This document shows positions 42,192 to 50,287 of a stretch of 64,000 nt of DNA, piece by piece. The notes beneath the pieces are model-generated. The model was given only the letters and a program-made list of their open reading frames with translations, made no database searches and was not told the origin of the DNA. A program made the translations under genes and the position numbers. Within the stretch, counting starts at the first letter, position 1; every line of letters starts with the position of its first letter. This stretch comes from Streptosporangium roseum DSM 43021 (lineage in GTDB: Bacteria > Actinomycetota > Actinomycetes > Streptosporangiales > Streptosporangiaceae): positions 9,486,001-9,550,000 of the forward strand of contig NC_013595.1 of the NCBI RefSeq assembly GCF_000024865.1. The letters run 5' to 3'.

Positions 42192-43160
42192 GTGTTGGAA
42201 ACCTCGGCCCGGCTGCTCCGTCTGCTCGCGTTGCTCCAGGCTCACCGCGACTGGCCGGGGACGGAGCTGGCCGGACGCCTCGGGGTGAGCCCACGGACCA
42301 TCCGCCGCGACGTCGACAGACTGCGGACTCTGGGCTATCCGATCAACGCGATCGGCGGCGTCGGCGGCGGCTACCGGCTGGGCGCCGGCGCCTCGCTGCC
42401 CCCGCTGCTGCTCGACGACGAGGAAGCGGTCGCGGTGGCGGTCGGGCTGCGCACGGCGGCCGACGGCGCGATCACGGGTATCGCCGAGACCTCGGTGCGG
42501 GCGCTGGCCAAGCTGGACCAGATGCTCCCCTCGCGGCTGCGCTACCAGATCGACACCCTCAGCTCGGCCGTGGTGATCATACCGATGCCCGGCCCCACGG
42601 TCGATCCGTCGACGCTGATCGCGATCGCCTCGGCGGTGCGCAACCACGAACGGCTGCGCTTCGACTACGTCTCGCATGACGGCTCAGCGACCACACGAGA
42701 CGTGGAACCGTACCGGCTGGTCCAGGACGGGCGGCGCTGGTATCTCTTCGCCTGGGACACCGGCAGGTCGGACTGGCGGAGGTTCCGGGCCGACAGGCTG
42801 TCGATGCGCATCCCCACCGGACCTCGGTTCGGCCCGAGACCGCTGCCCGCAGAGGACCTGGCCGACTACTTCGCCATGGGGCCGACCGTGAACGGCCACC
42901 GCTACCGGGCGGTGCTCACAATGTACGGCTCGGCCGCGGAGGTGACCGAGGAGGTGCCGCCCACGCTCGGTGTGGTGGAACCCATCGACGATCACACCTG
43001 CACCCTGCGCATCGGCTCGGACAGCCTCGACCATCTCGCGGTATGGGTGGCCGCGTTCGGCTTCGAGTTCGACGTCCACGAGCCGCCCGAGCTCGTGGAG
43101 CACCTTCGCACGCTGACCGCCCGCCTGCAGCGGGCCGCCTGGCCTACGGCAGGAGCGTGA
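42192..43160 (+). CDS. WYL-domain transcriptional regulator (DeoR/YafY type)
   Basis: This 322-residue regulator has an N-terminal helix-turn-helix (RLLALLQAHRDWPGTELAGR, then LGVSPRTIRRDVDRLRTLGY) followed by a WYL domain (LRFDYVSHDG, YRLVQDGRRWYLFAWDTG) and the C-terminal WCX extension. Such proteins sense ligands, often nucleic acids or nucleotides, and control nearby genes. The GTG start has no clear SD and may be leaderless. Its 3' end overlaps the convergent double-MarR gene by 17 bp. Confidence 0.92.
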   Translation: MLETSARLLRLLALLQAHRDWPGTELAGRLGVSPRTIRRDVDRLRTLGYPINAIGGVGGGYRLGAGASLPPLLLDDEEAVAVAVGLRTAADGAITGIAETSVRALAKLDQMLPSRLRYQIDTLSSAVVIIPMPGPTVDPSTLIAIASAVRNHERLRFDYVSHDGSATTRDVEPYRLVQDGRRWYLFAWDTGRSDWRRFRADRLSMRIPTGPRFGPRPLPAEDLADYFAMGPTVNGHRYRAVLTMYGSAAEVTEEVPPTLGVVEPIDDHTCTLRIGSDSLDHLAVWVAAFGFEFDVHEPPELVEHLRTLTARLQRAAWPTAGA

Positions 43161-43998
43161 TGAGCAGGGTGCGGAGGTCCCTTGTGCCGTCGGGGCCGAG
43201 GATCTCCTCGATGTCGTGCTCGACGCCGCGCATCGCGTCGCGGACCGCGGGGATGCGGGCGCGGCCGAGGTCGGTGAGTTCCAGGGCGTAGCGGCGGCGG
43301 TCGTGCGGGTCCTGGCCGCGGACCACGAGCCCGGCCTGGACGAGTTCCTCGATCAGCGACGCGGTGGCCGGTTCGGTGAGGTACAGGTACTGGGCGAGTT
43401 GCTGCTGGGGGCAGGGACCGAGCCGGTCCAGGGCGGGCAGCAGGCTGAAGTGGCGGGTGCGCAGGCCGTAGTCCTCCAGCCGGTGGTCGCCGAGCCGGCG
43501 CAGGCGGTAGTGAGCCTGGGCGACGAGGTGTTCGGTGCTGGGGATGGTGGACTGCTCGTCGTGGGCGACCAGCCCGCTGAGCAGCTCGTTGAGGCGGCGC
43601 CGTTCCGGAGGGGACAGCGGGGCGGTGAGCCGGGCGTCCCGGTCGGCGACGGCCTGGCGCATGTCTTTCAGGGCGGCACGGCCCTCGTCGGTCACCGACA
43701 GGATGTAGGTGCGGCGGTTGGCCGGGTTGCGGGTCCGGGTGACGTAGCCGGCCTGCTGGAGCCGGTCGAGCAGCTTGACCATGATCGTCCGGTTGATTCC
43801 GAGGCGGTGCGCGAGGTCCTGCTGCGAGGGAGCGTCCTCGTCGGCCAGCATGTCGAGCACCACGAAGTCACGGGACTGCGCCCCGTTCTGCATGGCCTCG
43901 GCCGTGATGCCGGTGAAGACCCTGCGCAGCAGATGACCGACGGTCTCGTGCAGCGGCCCGGATTCCTCGTCCACGCGGCCTTCCTGCTGATCAGGCAC
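43144..43998 (-). CDS. Double-domain MarR-family regulator
   Basis: From GTG 43998 (GGAGG eight bases upstream) the protein has 284 residues and two MarR winged helices in one chain. The first is at about 45-100 (LDMLADEDAPSQQDLAHRLG, TIMVKLLDRLQQAGYVTRTR, RRTYILSVTDEGRAALK). The second is at about 190-250 (SLLPALDRLGPCPQQQLAQY, ATASLIEELVQAGLVVRG, RRRYALELTDLGRARIP). Normal MarR proteins have about 150 residues and dimerise; this one is probably a covalent pseudo-dimer. It is divergent from the MFS pump gene, whose promoter region carries a small palindrome, so repression of the pump is the obvious guess. Confidence 0.9.
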   Translation of the reverse strand: MPDQQEGRVDEESGPLHETVGHLLRRVFTGITAEAMQNGAQSRDFVVLDMLADEDAPSQQDLAHRLGINRTIMVKLLDRLQQAGYVTRTRNPANRRTYILSVTDEGRAALKDMRQAVADRDARLTAPLSPPERRRLNELLSGLVAHDEQSTIPSTEHLVAQAHYRLRRLGDHRLEDYGLRTRHFSLLPALDRLGPCPQQQLAQYLYLTEPATASLIEELVQAGLVVRGQDPHDRRRYALELTDLGRARIPAVRDAMRGVEHDIEEILGPDGTRDLRTLLITLLP

Positions 43999-44034
43999 AG
44001 GTCCCACCTCCCCGGGAAAGTCTACGGCCAGGAA

Positions 44035-44048
44035 GTTGATATAACAAC
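44035..44048. promoter_or_regulatory. GTTG-N6-CAAC operator-like palindrome
   Basis: GTTGATATAACAAC lies in the gap between the divergent MarR and pump transcription units. Its second arm pairs again with a GTTG at 44058-44061, giving overlapping inverted repeats typical of MarR sites. Binding is inferred. Confidence 0.5.
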
Positions 44049-44123
44049 TCTCTGATAGTTGGGAGATTGACGATTGAGATAATGCAGATTAACGTCAATG
44101 CCCGCGGAGCGAAGGAGATGATC

Positions 44124-44276
44124 ATGATTAAGCCCTTCCGTATCGACATCCCCCAGGCCGGCCCGGACGGCCTGACCGACCGGCCGGCTCGGACCCGCCG
44201 GCCTGACGAGGTGGCCGGCCCCCTGTCCGAGCAGTCCCACGACGACGTGCGGACGTTCTTCCGTGACCCGCGATGA
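44124..44276 (+). pseudogene. N-terminal remnant of an epoxide hydrolase gene
   Basis: The 50 codons starting MIKPFRIDIPQAG, with LTDRPARTRRPDEVAG, match the EHN domain that opens microsomal-type epoxide hydrolases (FRIDIPQADLDDLRDRLARTRWP in two pieces is the usual form). The frame then runs through FFRDPR to a TGA that overlaps the ATG of the MFS gene. AAGGAG six bases before the ATG shows it may still be translated, acting as a leader that couples translation to the pump. The rest of the enzyme is absent. Confidence 0.6.
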
Positions 44277-45739
44277 CCGACATACGCAGTCAGACGGGTC
44301 CGGTCGGCACAGCGGCGATGACACCGGCACCCGCAGCGGATCGGCGCTGGTGGGCGCTGGCAGCGGTGGCCGTCGGGCAGCTCATGATCGCGGCAGACGC
44401 CACCATCATGAACATCGCGCTGCCGACCGTTCAGCAGGAGCTGGGGCTGACCGGCTCGCAACGGCAGTGGGTGATCACCATCTTCGCCCTCGGGTACGGC
44501 GGGCTCCTGCTCCTCGGCGGCCGGCTGTCGGACCTGATCGGCCGCAAACGGTGCCTGCTGATCGGGCTGTCCGGTTTCGCGGTCGCCTCGGTCCTGGGAG
44601 GGATGGCGACCGGCCCAGCCATGATCCTCACGTCCCGCGCGTTGCAGGGCGCCTTCGGGGCGCTGTTCACGCCCTCCGTCCTCGCCCTGATCGGCACCAC
44701 CTTCACCACGCCTGACGAGCGCGGCAAGGCGTTCGGGATCTACGGCACGGTCATGGGAAGCAGCTCCGGTGTCGGTCTGGTCCTCGGCGGGCTGCTCACC
44801 GACTACGCGGGCTGGCGCTGGAGCCTGTTCGTGAGCGTGCCCATCGCGGCCGCCGCGGCATTCGGTGTCGTCGCCACCGTGCGCGCCACGCCCCGCCACC
44901 ATGCCGGCCCCCGGGTGGACGTCACCGGCGCGATCCTCGCCACGGCAGGCCTCATGGCACTGGTCTTCGGGCTCAGCCAGGCGGAATCCGACGGCTGGAC
45001 CGCGGGCTCGACGCTGACCGGCCTCGCGGCGGGGCTCATCCTCCTGGCCCTGTTCGCCCGGTCCCAGAACCGCACCGCCCACGCGCTGCTGCCGCTCCGC
45101 GTCGTCCTGCACCGCCGGCGCGGCGGCGCCTACCTGGCCGTCCTGTGCATGGCGGTCGGCAACTTCGCCGGATTCTTCTTCCTCACCTTCTACCTGCAGA
45201 ACGTCCTGGACTACTCCCCGCTCAAGGCCGGGCTCGCCTTCCTGCCCTACACCGCCGCCATCGTCCTGGGCGTACGCCTCGCCCGCAGGTTCGTCACCAG
45301 CGCCCCCGTAAGGCTCATGCTGAGCCCCGGACTGGTCGCGACGGCCGGGGGACTCGCGCTGCTCGGCCTGCTGGGCCCCGACAGCGGCTACGCGACGCAC
45401 CTGCTGCCCGTCGTCATCCTGCTCGGACTCGGCAACGCCTGGGTGCTGGTCCCCGCCAACAGCACCGCCACCCTCGACGCCGGACCGGACGCCGGAGTCG
45501 CCGGGGCCACCGTGATGACCTCGATGCAGATCGGTTCCTCACTGGGAATCGCGCTGCTCGGCAGCCTCGCCGGATCGGCCGCCACCGGCTACCTCCAGGC
45601 CCATCCAGGAACCGCGGACCTCACCGCACGGGCCACCGTCCACGGCTACAACCTCGCGGGCCTGGCCGCCGCCGGATTCCTCTGCCTCGCCGCCGTCGCC
45701 GTGTTCCTGATCATCGGCCCCAGGAAGCACACCCCGTAG
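44273..45739 (+). CDS. MFS drug:H+ antiporter (DHA2, 14-span)
   Basis: The 488-residue protein has the DHA2 motifs: LMIAADATIMNIALPTVQQE (motif D1-type first span), GGRLSDLIGRKRCLLIG (motif A) and SRALQGAFGALFTPS (motif B). Fourteen hydrophobic spans can be counted. It likely exports hydrophobic drugs or natural products. It is divergent from the double-MarR gene and its start overlaps the stop of an epoxide-hydrolase remnant, so expression is probably MarR-controlled and coupled to that leader. Confidence 0.92.
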   Translation: MTDIRSQTGPVGTAAMTPAPAADRRWWALAAVAVGQLMIAADATIMNIALPTVQQELGLTGSQRQWVITIFALGYGGLLLLGGRLSDLIGRKRCLLIGLSGFAVASVLGGMATGPAMILTSRALQGAFGALFTPSVLALIGTTFTTPDERGKAFGIYGTVMGSSSGVGLVLGGLLTDYAGWRWSLFVSVPIAAAAAFGVVATVRATPRHHAGPRVDVTGAILATAGLMALVFGLSQAESDGWTAGSTLTGLAAGLILLALFARSQNRTAHALLPLRVVLHRRRGGAYLAVLCMAVGNFAGFFFLTFYLQNVLDYSPLKAGLAFLPYTAAIVLGVRLARRFVTSAPVRLMLSPGLVATAGGLALLGLLGPDSGYATHLLPVVILLGLGNAWVLVPANSTATLDAGPDAGVAGATVMTSMQIGSSLGIALLGSLAGSAATGYLQAHPGTADLTARATVHGYNLAGLAAAGFLCLAAVAVFLIIGPRKHTP

Positions 45740-45753
45740 CCGGCCGGCCGCAC

Positions 45754-46008
45754 GTCGCTGACCCAGATCGACCGAGCGAGGATCATCGGCGAGACGATCG
45801 GGCGGCCGTTGCGGTTCGAGGAGCAGCCCAGGGAACAGTTCAGGGAGCGGCCCCGCCGGCGGTCGATTTTCTCCTCGACAGGCTTGCCTCGATGGACGGT
45901 ACGACCGCGGAGGTACTGCCGACCGTCGAGGAGGTCACCGGGCGCCCCGCCGTCACCTACGCCCGGTGGGCCGCCCACCGCAACCCGGGGAACCTCAGCC
46001 ACCGCCAC
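45754..46008 (+). pseudogene. C-terminal remnant of an NmrA-like NAD(P)-binding protein gene
   Basis: One frame reads SLTQIDRARIIGETIGRPLR then FEEQPREQFRE. After a frameshift near 45850 another reads VDFLLDRLASMDGTTAEVL, then PTVEEVTGRPAVTYARWAA. Together these are the C-terminal 80 residues typical of NmrA/atypical SDR proteins. The N-terminal nucleotide-binding domain is missing and the second frame runs directly into the DUF6461-like gene. This is a recombination scar or decayed gene. Confidence 0.6.
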
Positions 46009-46017
46009 AATGATCAT

Positions 46018-46611
46018 GTGATTGATCACTACCGCGACCTCTTCGAGTGTCACCAGTGGCTGGAGAGCGGGCTCTGCTGGATCGTCGTGCAACCCCTCAA
46101 CGAAGAGATCACGGTGGACGATCTCCTGTGGCGACTGAACGGGGGCCGCGATCCCGAGCAGCGCACCATGGCGTATCCCACGGAGGAGGCCATCGAGGAG
46201 TTCCAGCCCGTGCTCTTCGTCTTCGAGGATGAAGGAGCCTGGGGTTTCCTCGAATTCACCTACGGCATGGCCCCGTCCGATCGCGCCCTCACCGAGCTCA
46301 GCAAGGAATCACGAGTATGGATGACGACCTGGCACTTCAAGGGGGGGTACACGATCCTCTACGCGGCCGACGGCAAGATCAGGGCCCGGATGCGCGACTT
46401 CATCTTCACCGAGCACATCACGGAGGACGGCGATCCGAGCGTCCTGGCCGACTTCCGCGCCATGCTCGACAGCCTCGGCCCACAGGACTACCGCGGTAAG
46501 TACAGTGCGGCGTTCGCCTTCATCGAGGCGGCCACCGGCATGGGCCTGGAGAGCGAGTGGCTGGATGTGGAAGACGCCCCCGTCGTCATCCTCGACAACC
46601 CTGACGCCTGA
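46018..46611 (+). CDS. DUF6461-like protein, copy 1
   Basis: From GTG 46018 the protein is 197 residues, the same length as its paralogue at 52757. Conserved pieces are QPLNEEITVDDLLWRLNGG, a Trp-rich core GAWGFLEFTYG, SRVWMTTWHFKGGYTILYAA and the acidic end EDAPVVILDNPDA. The core resembles the DUF6461 family, common and multicopy in actinomycetes, of unknown function. No signal peptide or membrane span is present. The start has no SD and lies in a sequence ATGATCAT palindrome shared by both copies. The frame is open upstream into the NmrA-like remnant, but homology between copies stops at the GTG, which supports the start. Confidence 0.75.
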   Translation: MIDHYRDLFECHQWLESGLCWIVVQPLNEEITVDDLLWRLNGGRDPEQRTMAYPTEEAIEEFQPVLFVFEDEGAWGFLEFTYGMAPSDRALTELSKESRVWMTTWHFKGGYTILYAADGKIRARMRDFIFTEHITEDGDPSVLADFRAMLDSLGPQDYRGKYSAAFAFIEAATGMGLESEWLDVEDAPVVILDNPDA

Positions 46612-46854
46612 CTCAGGAGCCGGCCCATCGTCCTCGGCCGACGGGGTGAACGCGGTGGCGCTCACAGCTCTGGGAGTGGAGGCATGCCCTGCGGGAGGCG
46701 ACAGCACTACTGCCAGGGCCATCCGCGGGCGAAGCACACCGGGCCTTTTTCATCCTGTCGCCGCAGCCCATAGGGGTGATCTAGTGGTGAGTGGCCAGCC
46801 GGGGGTCCGCGGTCAACGTCCCCTGCGGGCCCCACCCCCGTCCCGGGAGAACCC

Positions 46855-47457
46855 ATGCGCCGATTTCTCCTCGCTCTCACCCTCTTTCTCCTCGCTCTCA
46901 CCCTCGTCATCGCCGCGTCCGGCTGCTCCGGACCCAGGGAGCCCACCCCGGCTGCGCCCGCCGCCTCGGAGCAGCACACCGACCCGGCACCGTTCCCCTT
47001 GTCCACAGCCCCGCCCACCGTCGCCGGGGACGACAGCTCCATCTGCGCCCACCCGAACCTGCGGACCTTCCTCAACGAGGTCGAGAAGTACGCCGGCCGG
47101 GCCGGCCTCGACCCCGACGCGCCCCTCCGCGACTGGGAGTCCACCCTGGAGCAGGTCCGATACATCGCCATGGGCACGGTCGGGTCGCCTCTGGGGGACG
47201 CGGCAGCGGGGCTGGAAGGCTACCTGTCCGCCGTAGAGGGCCACCTGGATGCCAGGTTCAGCTCCCCGGAGGCACGCAACTACGCTCACGTCATCGCGAA
47301 GGCCGCGACCCGGATCGCCAGGACGTGCGGCGTCGACGTCGACATCACGATCCCGGACAAGCCGAAGCTGTCCCAATTAGGCCTGTCCCGTACTGATCCC
47401 GCGGCTCGGGCGCAGCCCGTTCCGGATCCGCCGGCTCGCGAAACCGCGTCTGCCTGA
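46855..47457 (+). CDS. Predicted lipoprotein of unknown function
   Basis: The 200-residue protein opens with a type II signal peptide: MRRF, a leucine-rich core and a lipobox ending in ASGC at residue about 23, so it should be lipidated and held on the outer face of the membrane. A Pro/Ala/Thr linker follows and then a small helical domain (about 60-165) with two Cys (SSICAHPN and IARTCGVD) that may pair. The C-terminus is Pro/Ala-rich. GGGAGA lies six bases before the ATG. I do not recognise the domain. The 243-bp gap before it contains a GGGCC-T5 sequence near 46740-46747 but no clear hairpin. Confidence 0.75.
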   Translation: MRRFLLALTLFLLALTLVIAASGCSGPREPTPAAPAASEQHTDPAPFPLSTAPPTVAGDDSSICAHPNLRTFLNEVEKYAGRAGLDPDAPLRDWESTLEQVRYIAMGTVGSPLGDAAAGLEGYLSAVEGHLDARFSSPEARNYAHVIAKAATRIARTCGVDVDITIPDKPKLSQLGLSRTDPAARAQPVPDPPARETASA

Positions 47458-47600
47458 CCAGCCAGAACACTCTCGATTCACCCCGATCAGAGGCCGCAAG
47501 CGGCCCATCCTGAACGACTCTGCCCTGCCACCCGAATCACCTCGCCAGTTGTGAAGAAGCTCCAGAGGCGGTTCCGGTATCTGGGATAGCGTTGTCGGCC

Positions 47601-48305
47601 ATGACCGACTTCATCTCCCTCCCCTTCTACGACCTGTTCCACGAAAACGGGCACGTACCGGAGGCCCGTGAGAAGCTTCCCCCGCTTCTCGCCGGGATAC
47701 GGCGGAGCATCCTGGAGATCGGAGCGGGAACCGGCCTGATCACCACGTCGCTGGCCGACTGGACACCGGCCGAGATCTTCGCGCTGGAGCCCTCGGCCGG
47801 CATGCGCGCGATGTTGCTGTCCCGGCTGAACGCGCGCCCGGAGCTGCTGAAGCGTGTGACCGTGCTTCCCTGTGACGCGCTGAGCGTGGAGCTGGACGAG
47901 CCGGTCGAGGCCATAGTGATGATCAACGTGATGTACGCCCTGGAACCGGACTACCGCAAGCGGCTCTGGCCGGTGCTGGCGACCCGGCTGGAACCTGGCG
48001 GCCTACTGGTTTTCACCTGGCGCGACGGCGGCCCCCCGGCGCCGCGTCCTCTCCAGGAGCTGGAGTCGCAGCAGGTAGGCCGTCACACCTACACGGTCCT
48101 GTTGGAGATTCTCGAGTCGAGCGAAGAGTCGTGCGAGGCCCGCTACCTCTATCGGATCACCGAGGGCGACAGAGTCATCAGCGAGGAGGAGATCGCCGGC
48201 CCCGCCTACCGTCCCGTGTGGGAGACGATCGAAGGGGAGCTGGTCGGGGCGGGTTTCGTCCAGGCCGACGCGCCCGAGGGGTTCCTCGCCTGGCGGCTCG
48301 CCTGA
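47601..48305 (+). CDS. Class I SAM-dependent methyltransferase
   Basis: The 234-residue protein has SAM motif I ILEIGAGTGLITTSLADW (about residues 37-54), motif II FALEPSAGM and motif IV-like EAIVMINVMYALEPDY, then LEPGGLLVFTWRDGG. The fold is the UbiE-type small-molecule methyltransferase; the acceptor is unknown. It stands alone between the lipoprotein gene and an untranslated stretch, with ATG at 47601 as the first good start. Confidence 0.85.
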   Translation: MTDFISLPFYDLFHENGHVPEAREKLPPLLAGIRRSILEIGAGTGLITTSLADWTPAEIFALEPSAGMRAMLLSRLNARPELLKRVTVLPCDALSVELDEPVEAIVMINVMYALEPDYRKRLWPVLATRLEPGGLLVFTWRDGGPPAPRPLQELESQQVGRHTYTVLLEILESSEESCEARYLYRITEGDRVISEEEIAGPAYRPVWETIEGELVGAGFVQADAPEGFLAWRLA

Positions 48306-48616
48306 AGCAAGCGGGCGTGCCCTGCTGCCCCGTAGCGTGCCGGACCGACGTCTGACGCTACGGGAGACGGGCAACCTGTTCAACGCCTTGGCAGATCGCT
48401 ACCACGCCGAGTACGGCGCTCGGCAAGCCGCAGCCACCCCGTGAGGCGTAGCCACCCAGTTGGTCACTCAGCAACATAGAAGGCCGCTCCCGATCGCTCG
48501 GAAGCGGTCTCTGACCTGGGTCACGTCTACACGAGGGCGGGACGGAGGAGGCGGGGACGGTTCCGCCCTGCGCGAAGTCGGCAAGACTCGAACGCGCCGT
48601 CTACCTATGGTGAGGT
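48306..48616. other. Intergenic stretch with a possible short gene remnant
   Basis: No gene can be supported. One plus-strand frame ends LRETGNLFNALADRYHAEYG plus ARQAAATP and a stop at about 48444, which looks protein-like and could be the tail of a lost gene, but has no start or RBS. The last 100 bp should contain the popR promoter; no clear -35/-10 pair was recognised. Confidence 0.35.
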
Positions 48617-48973
48617 ATGGCCTCCTCTGTCCCGCCGCTACGTCCGGCGACCGATCGGACCGATCCTAAGTCGTCTCCGGCTCGCGAGCCGCTGTGGCGG
48701 CACGCGCTCGGTGAGCGTCTCAGAGGTCTTCGTCACGAGCGGGGCGAGAAGTTGAGCGAGACGGCGCGTCGCGCCGGCGTCTCGCCGCAGTATCTCTCCG
48801 AGATGGAACGAGGCGTCAAAGAGCCATCGAGCGAAATGATCGCTGCGGTCGCCGGCGCGCTGGATGTCACCCTGGTCGATCTGACCCTTGCCGTTGCCGA
48901 GAGCTTGCGGTCTGCTCAGAGCAGCACGTCGAGAGGTGCTACCTGCTCGGCGGCGTATGCTCTGGCCGCGTAG
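48617..48973 (+). CDS. popR: XRE-family regulator, PopR-like
   Basis: The 118-residue protein carries an XRE helix-turn-helix at about residues 30-90: LGERLRGLRHERGEKLSETA, RRAGVSPQYLSEMERGVKEP and AAVAGALDVTL. The C-terminus is AYALAA, an ssrA-like end. In Streptomyces lividans, PopR activates the clpP3-clpP4 operon and is degraded by ClpP1P2 through its C-terminal alanines. Here the gene converges with a two-gene clpP operon, so both the tail and the location fit PopR. The symbol is transferred on these two features. Confidence 0.82.
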   Translation: MASSVPPLRPATDRTDPKSSPAREPLWRHALGERLRGLRHERGEKLSETARRAGVSPQYLSEMERGVKEPSSEMIAAVAGALDVTLVDLTLAVAESLRSAQSSTSRGATCSAAYALAA

Positions 48974-49000
48974 CGTGGCCTGCCGGGATCATCCACAGGT

Positions 49001-49591
49001 CTATGAACGCTCCTCGATGATCTGATCGAGGAGCCCGTACTCCAAGGCCGCGGTCGCGGTGAACACGCGATCGTGATCGGTGTCGGCGCGTAGGGTCTCG
49101 ACAGTCTGGCCCGTGTGCCGTGACAGTATGCGCTCGATGTCCGCTCGGACACGTACGACCTCGTCGGCTTGCAAGATGAGATCGGGGATCGTTCCGCGTC
49201 CCTGAGCGGCCGGTTGGTGCAGGATTACCCGTGCGTGCGGGAGAGCGGCACGTTTTCCTTCGGCGCCCGCGGCGAGAAGGACGGCACCCACCGCGATGGC
49301 CTGTCCAACGCAGGTTGTCTCAACCCGCGGGCGGATATAGCGCATGGTGTCATATATCGCGAGCATTGCACTCGGGTCCCCGCCTTCACAGTTGATATAG
49401 AACTGTATGCTGGCATCGGGGTTTTCTGACTCCAGAAAAATAAACTGTGCGACGAGCGCGTTCGCGACGCCTGCATCGATTGCGGTCCCCAGATAGACGA
49501 TTCGCTCGGTGAGAAGATGCGAGTAGACATCCATGATCCGCTCGCCACGAGGATTCTGGGCGATGACGTTAGGGATCGTGTACGTGCTCAC
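49001..49591 (-). CDS. ClpP-like subunit lacking the catalytic serine
   Basis: The 196-residue protein has the ClpP fold: RIVYLGTAIDAGVANALVAQ, FYINCEGGDPSAMLAIYDTM, LPHARVILHQP (catalytic His) and DTDHDRVFTATAALEYGLLD (catalytic Asp region). The nucleophile motif, normally GQAASMGA, reads GQAIAVGA: the serine codon is replaced by GCG (Ala) near 49293. The subunit should therefore be proteolytically dead but still form rings. Its GTG overlaps the stop of the active clpP gene (GTGA), so the two are made together, probably for a mixed tetradecamer. Processing sites cannot be predicted. Confidence 0.92.
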   Translation of the reverse strand: MSTYTIPNVIAQNPRGERIMDVYSHLLTERIVYLGTAIDAGVANALVAQFIFLESENPDASIQFYINCEGGDPSAMLAIYDTMRYIRPRVETTCVGQAIAVGAVLLAAGAEGKRAALPHARVILHQPAAQGRGTIPDLILQADEVVRVRADIERILSRHTGQTVETLRADTDHDRVFTATAALEYGLLDQIIEERS

Positions 49592-50214
49592 TGGCCGACT
49601 CCTTCGGTGACGCCGAATCCGGACCGCAGGCGATCGCGTGGCGCAATTTCGTCGAAGCTCTGGACGATTGCGTCTATGAAGCCGTAGTCCAGTGCCTCTT
49701 GCGCTGTGTACCAGCGATCATGCAGGGAATCCTCGAATATGCGCTCCACAGGCTGACCTGTGTCCTCGGCGATGAGTCCGAGCACCGTGTCACGAGTATG
49801 CCGAAGGTCGTCGGCCTGCAGTTCGATGTCGACTGCGGTGCCACCGATTCCGGCCGAGCCTTGGTGCATCAGGACACGTGCGTGCGGCAGGGCGCGGCGC
49901 TTCCCCGGGGTACCCGATGACAGCAAGAATTGCCCGGCGCTGTAGGCGATACCCATCGCGAGGGTCGATACGTCACACGGAATGAGCCGAATGATGTCAC
50001 GGATCGCAAGCATCGATGGAACCGAGCCGCCCGGGGAGTGAATCCACAGTGCAATATCGGTCGACGCATCCTGCGTGGCGAGTGCTATCAATTGCGTGGC
50101 GAGCAGCGTCCCGTTGTCGTCATCGAGAGGACCGTCGAGAACGAGAACGCGCCCCTCGTAAAGCTGACGCCTTACCCGCGTGTCGAACAGTGGAGGTTTC
50201 GATTCTTCGCCCAT
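49588..50214 (-). CDS. clpP: ClpP protease subunit with intact catalytic triad
   Basis: From ATG 50214 the product is 208 residues: GRVLVLDGPLDDDNGTLLAT, LWIHSPGGSVPSMLAIRDII, the nucleophile motif MGIAYSAGQFLL with the catalytic Ser, LPHARVLMHQGSAG with His, and SLHDRWYTAQEALDYGFID with Asp. It is the ClpP3/ClpP4 type, seen in actinomycetes as a second clpP pair. A GTG at 50253 is another possible start, but it would abut the palindromic control region, so the ATG is preferred. It is the promoter-proximal gene of a two-gene operon facing popR. Confidence 0.92.
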   Translation of the reverse strand: MGEESKPPLFDTRVRRQLYEGRVLVLDGPLDDDNGTLLATQLIALATQDASTDIALWIHSPGGSVPSMLAIRDIIRLIPCDVSTLAMGIAYSAGQFLLSSGTPGKRRALPHARVLMHQGSAGIGGTAVDIELQADDLRHTRDTVLGLIAEDTGQPVERIFEDSLHDRWYTAQEALDYGFIDAIVQSFDEIAPRDRLRSGFGVTEGVGQ

Positions 50215-50253
50215 GCGTCCATCATGTGGGGCGATCCGGATCGGCGTCGACAC

Positions 50254-50287
50254 GATCTGCCTGCGGCAGATCTGCTCTGAGCAGAGC
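50254..50287. promoter_or_regulatory. Two adjacent palindromes upstream of the clpP pair
   Basis: GATCTGCCTGCGGCAGATC (50254-50272) is a perfect 8-3-8 palindrome and GCTCTGAGCAGAGC (50274-50287) a perfect 6-2-6 palindrome. They sit 40-75 bp before the ATG of the active clpP gene. Repeated TCTGC blocks recall published PopR targets. The rest of the gap, 50288-50557, shows nothing recognisable. Confidence 0.6.
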
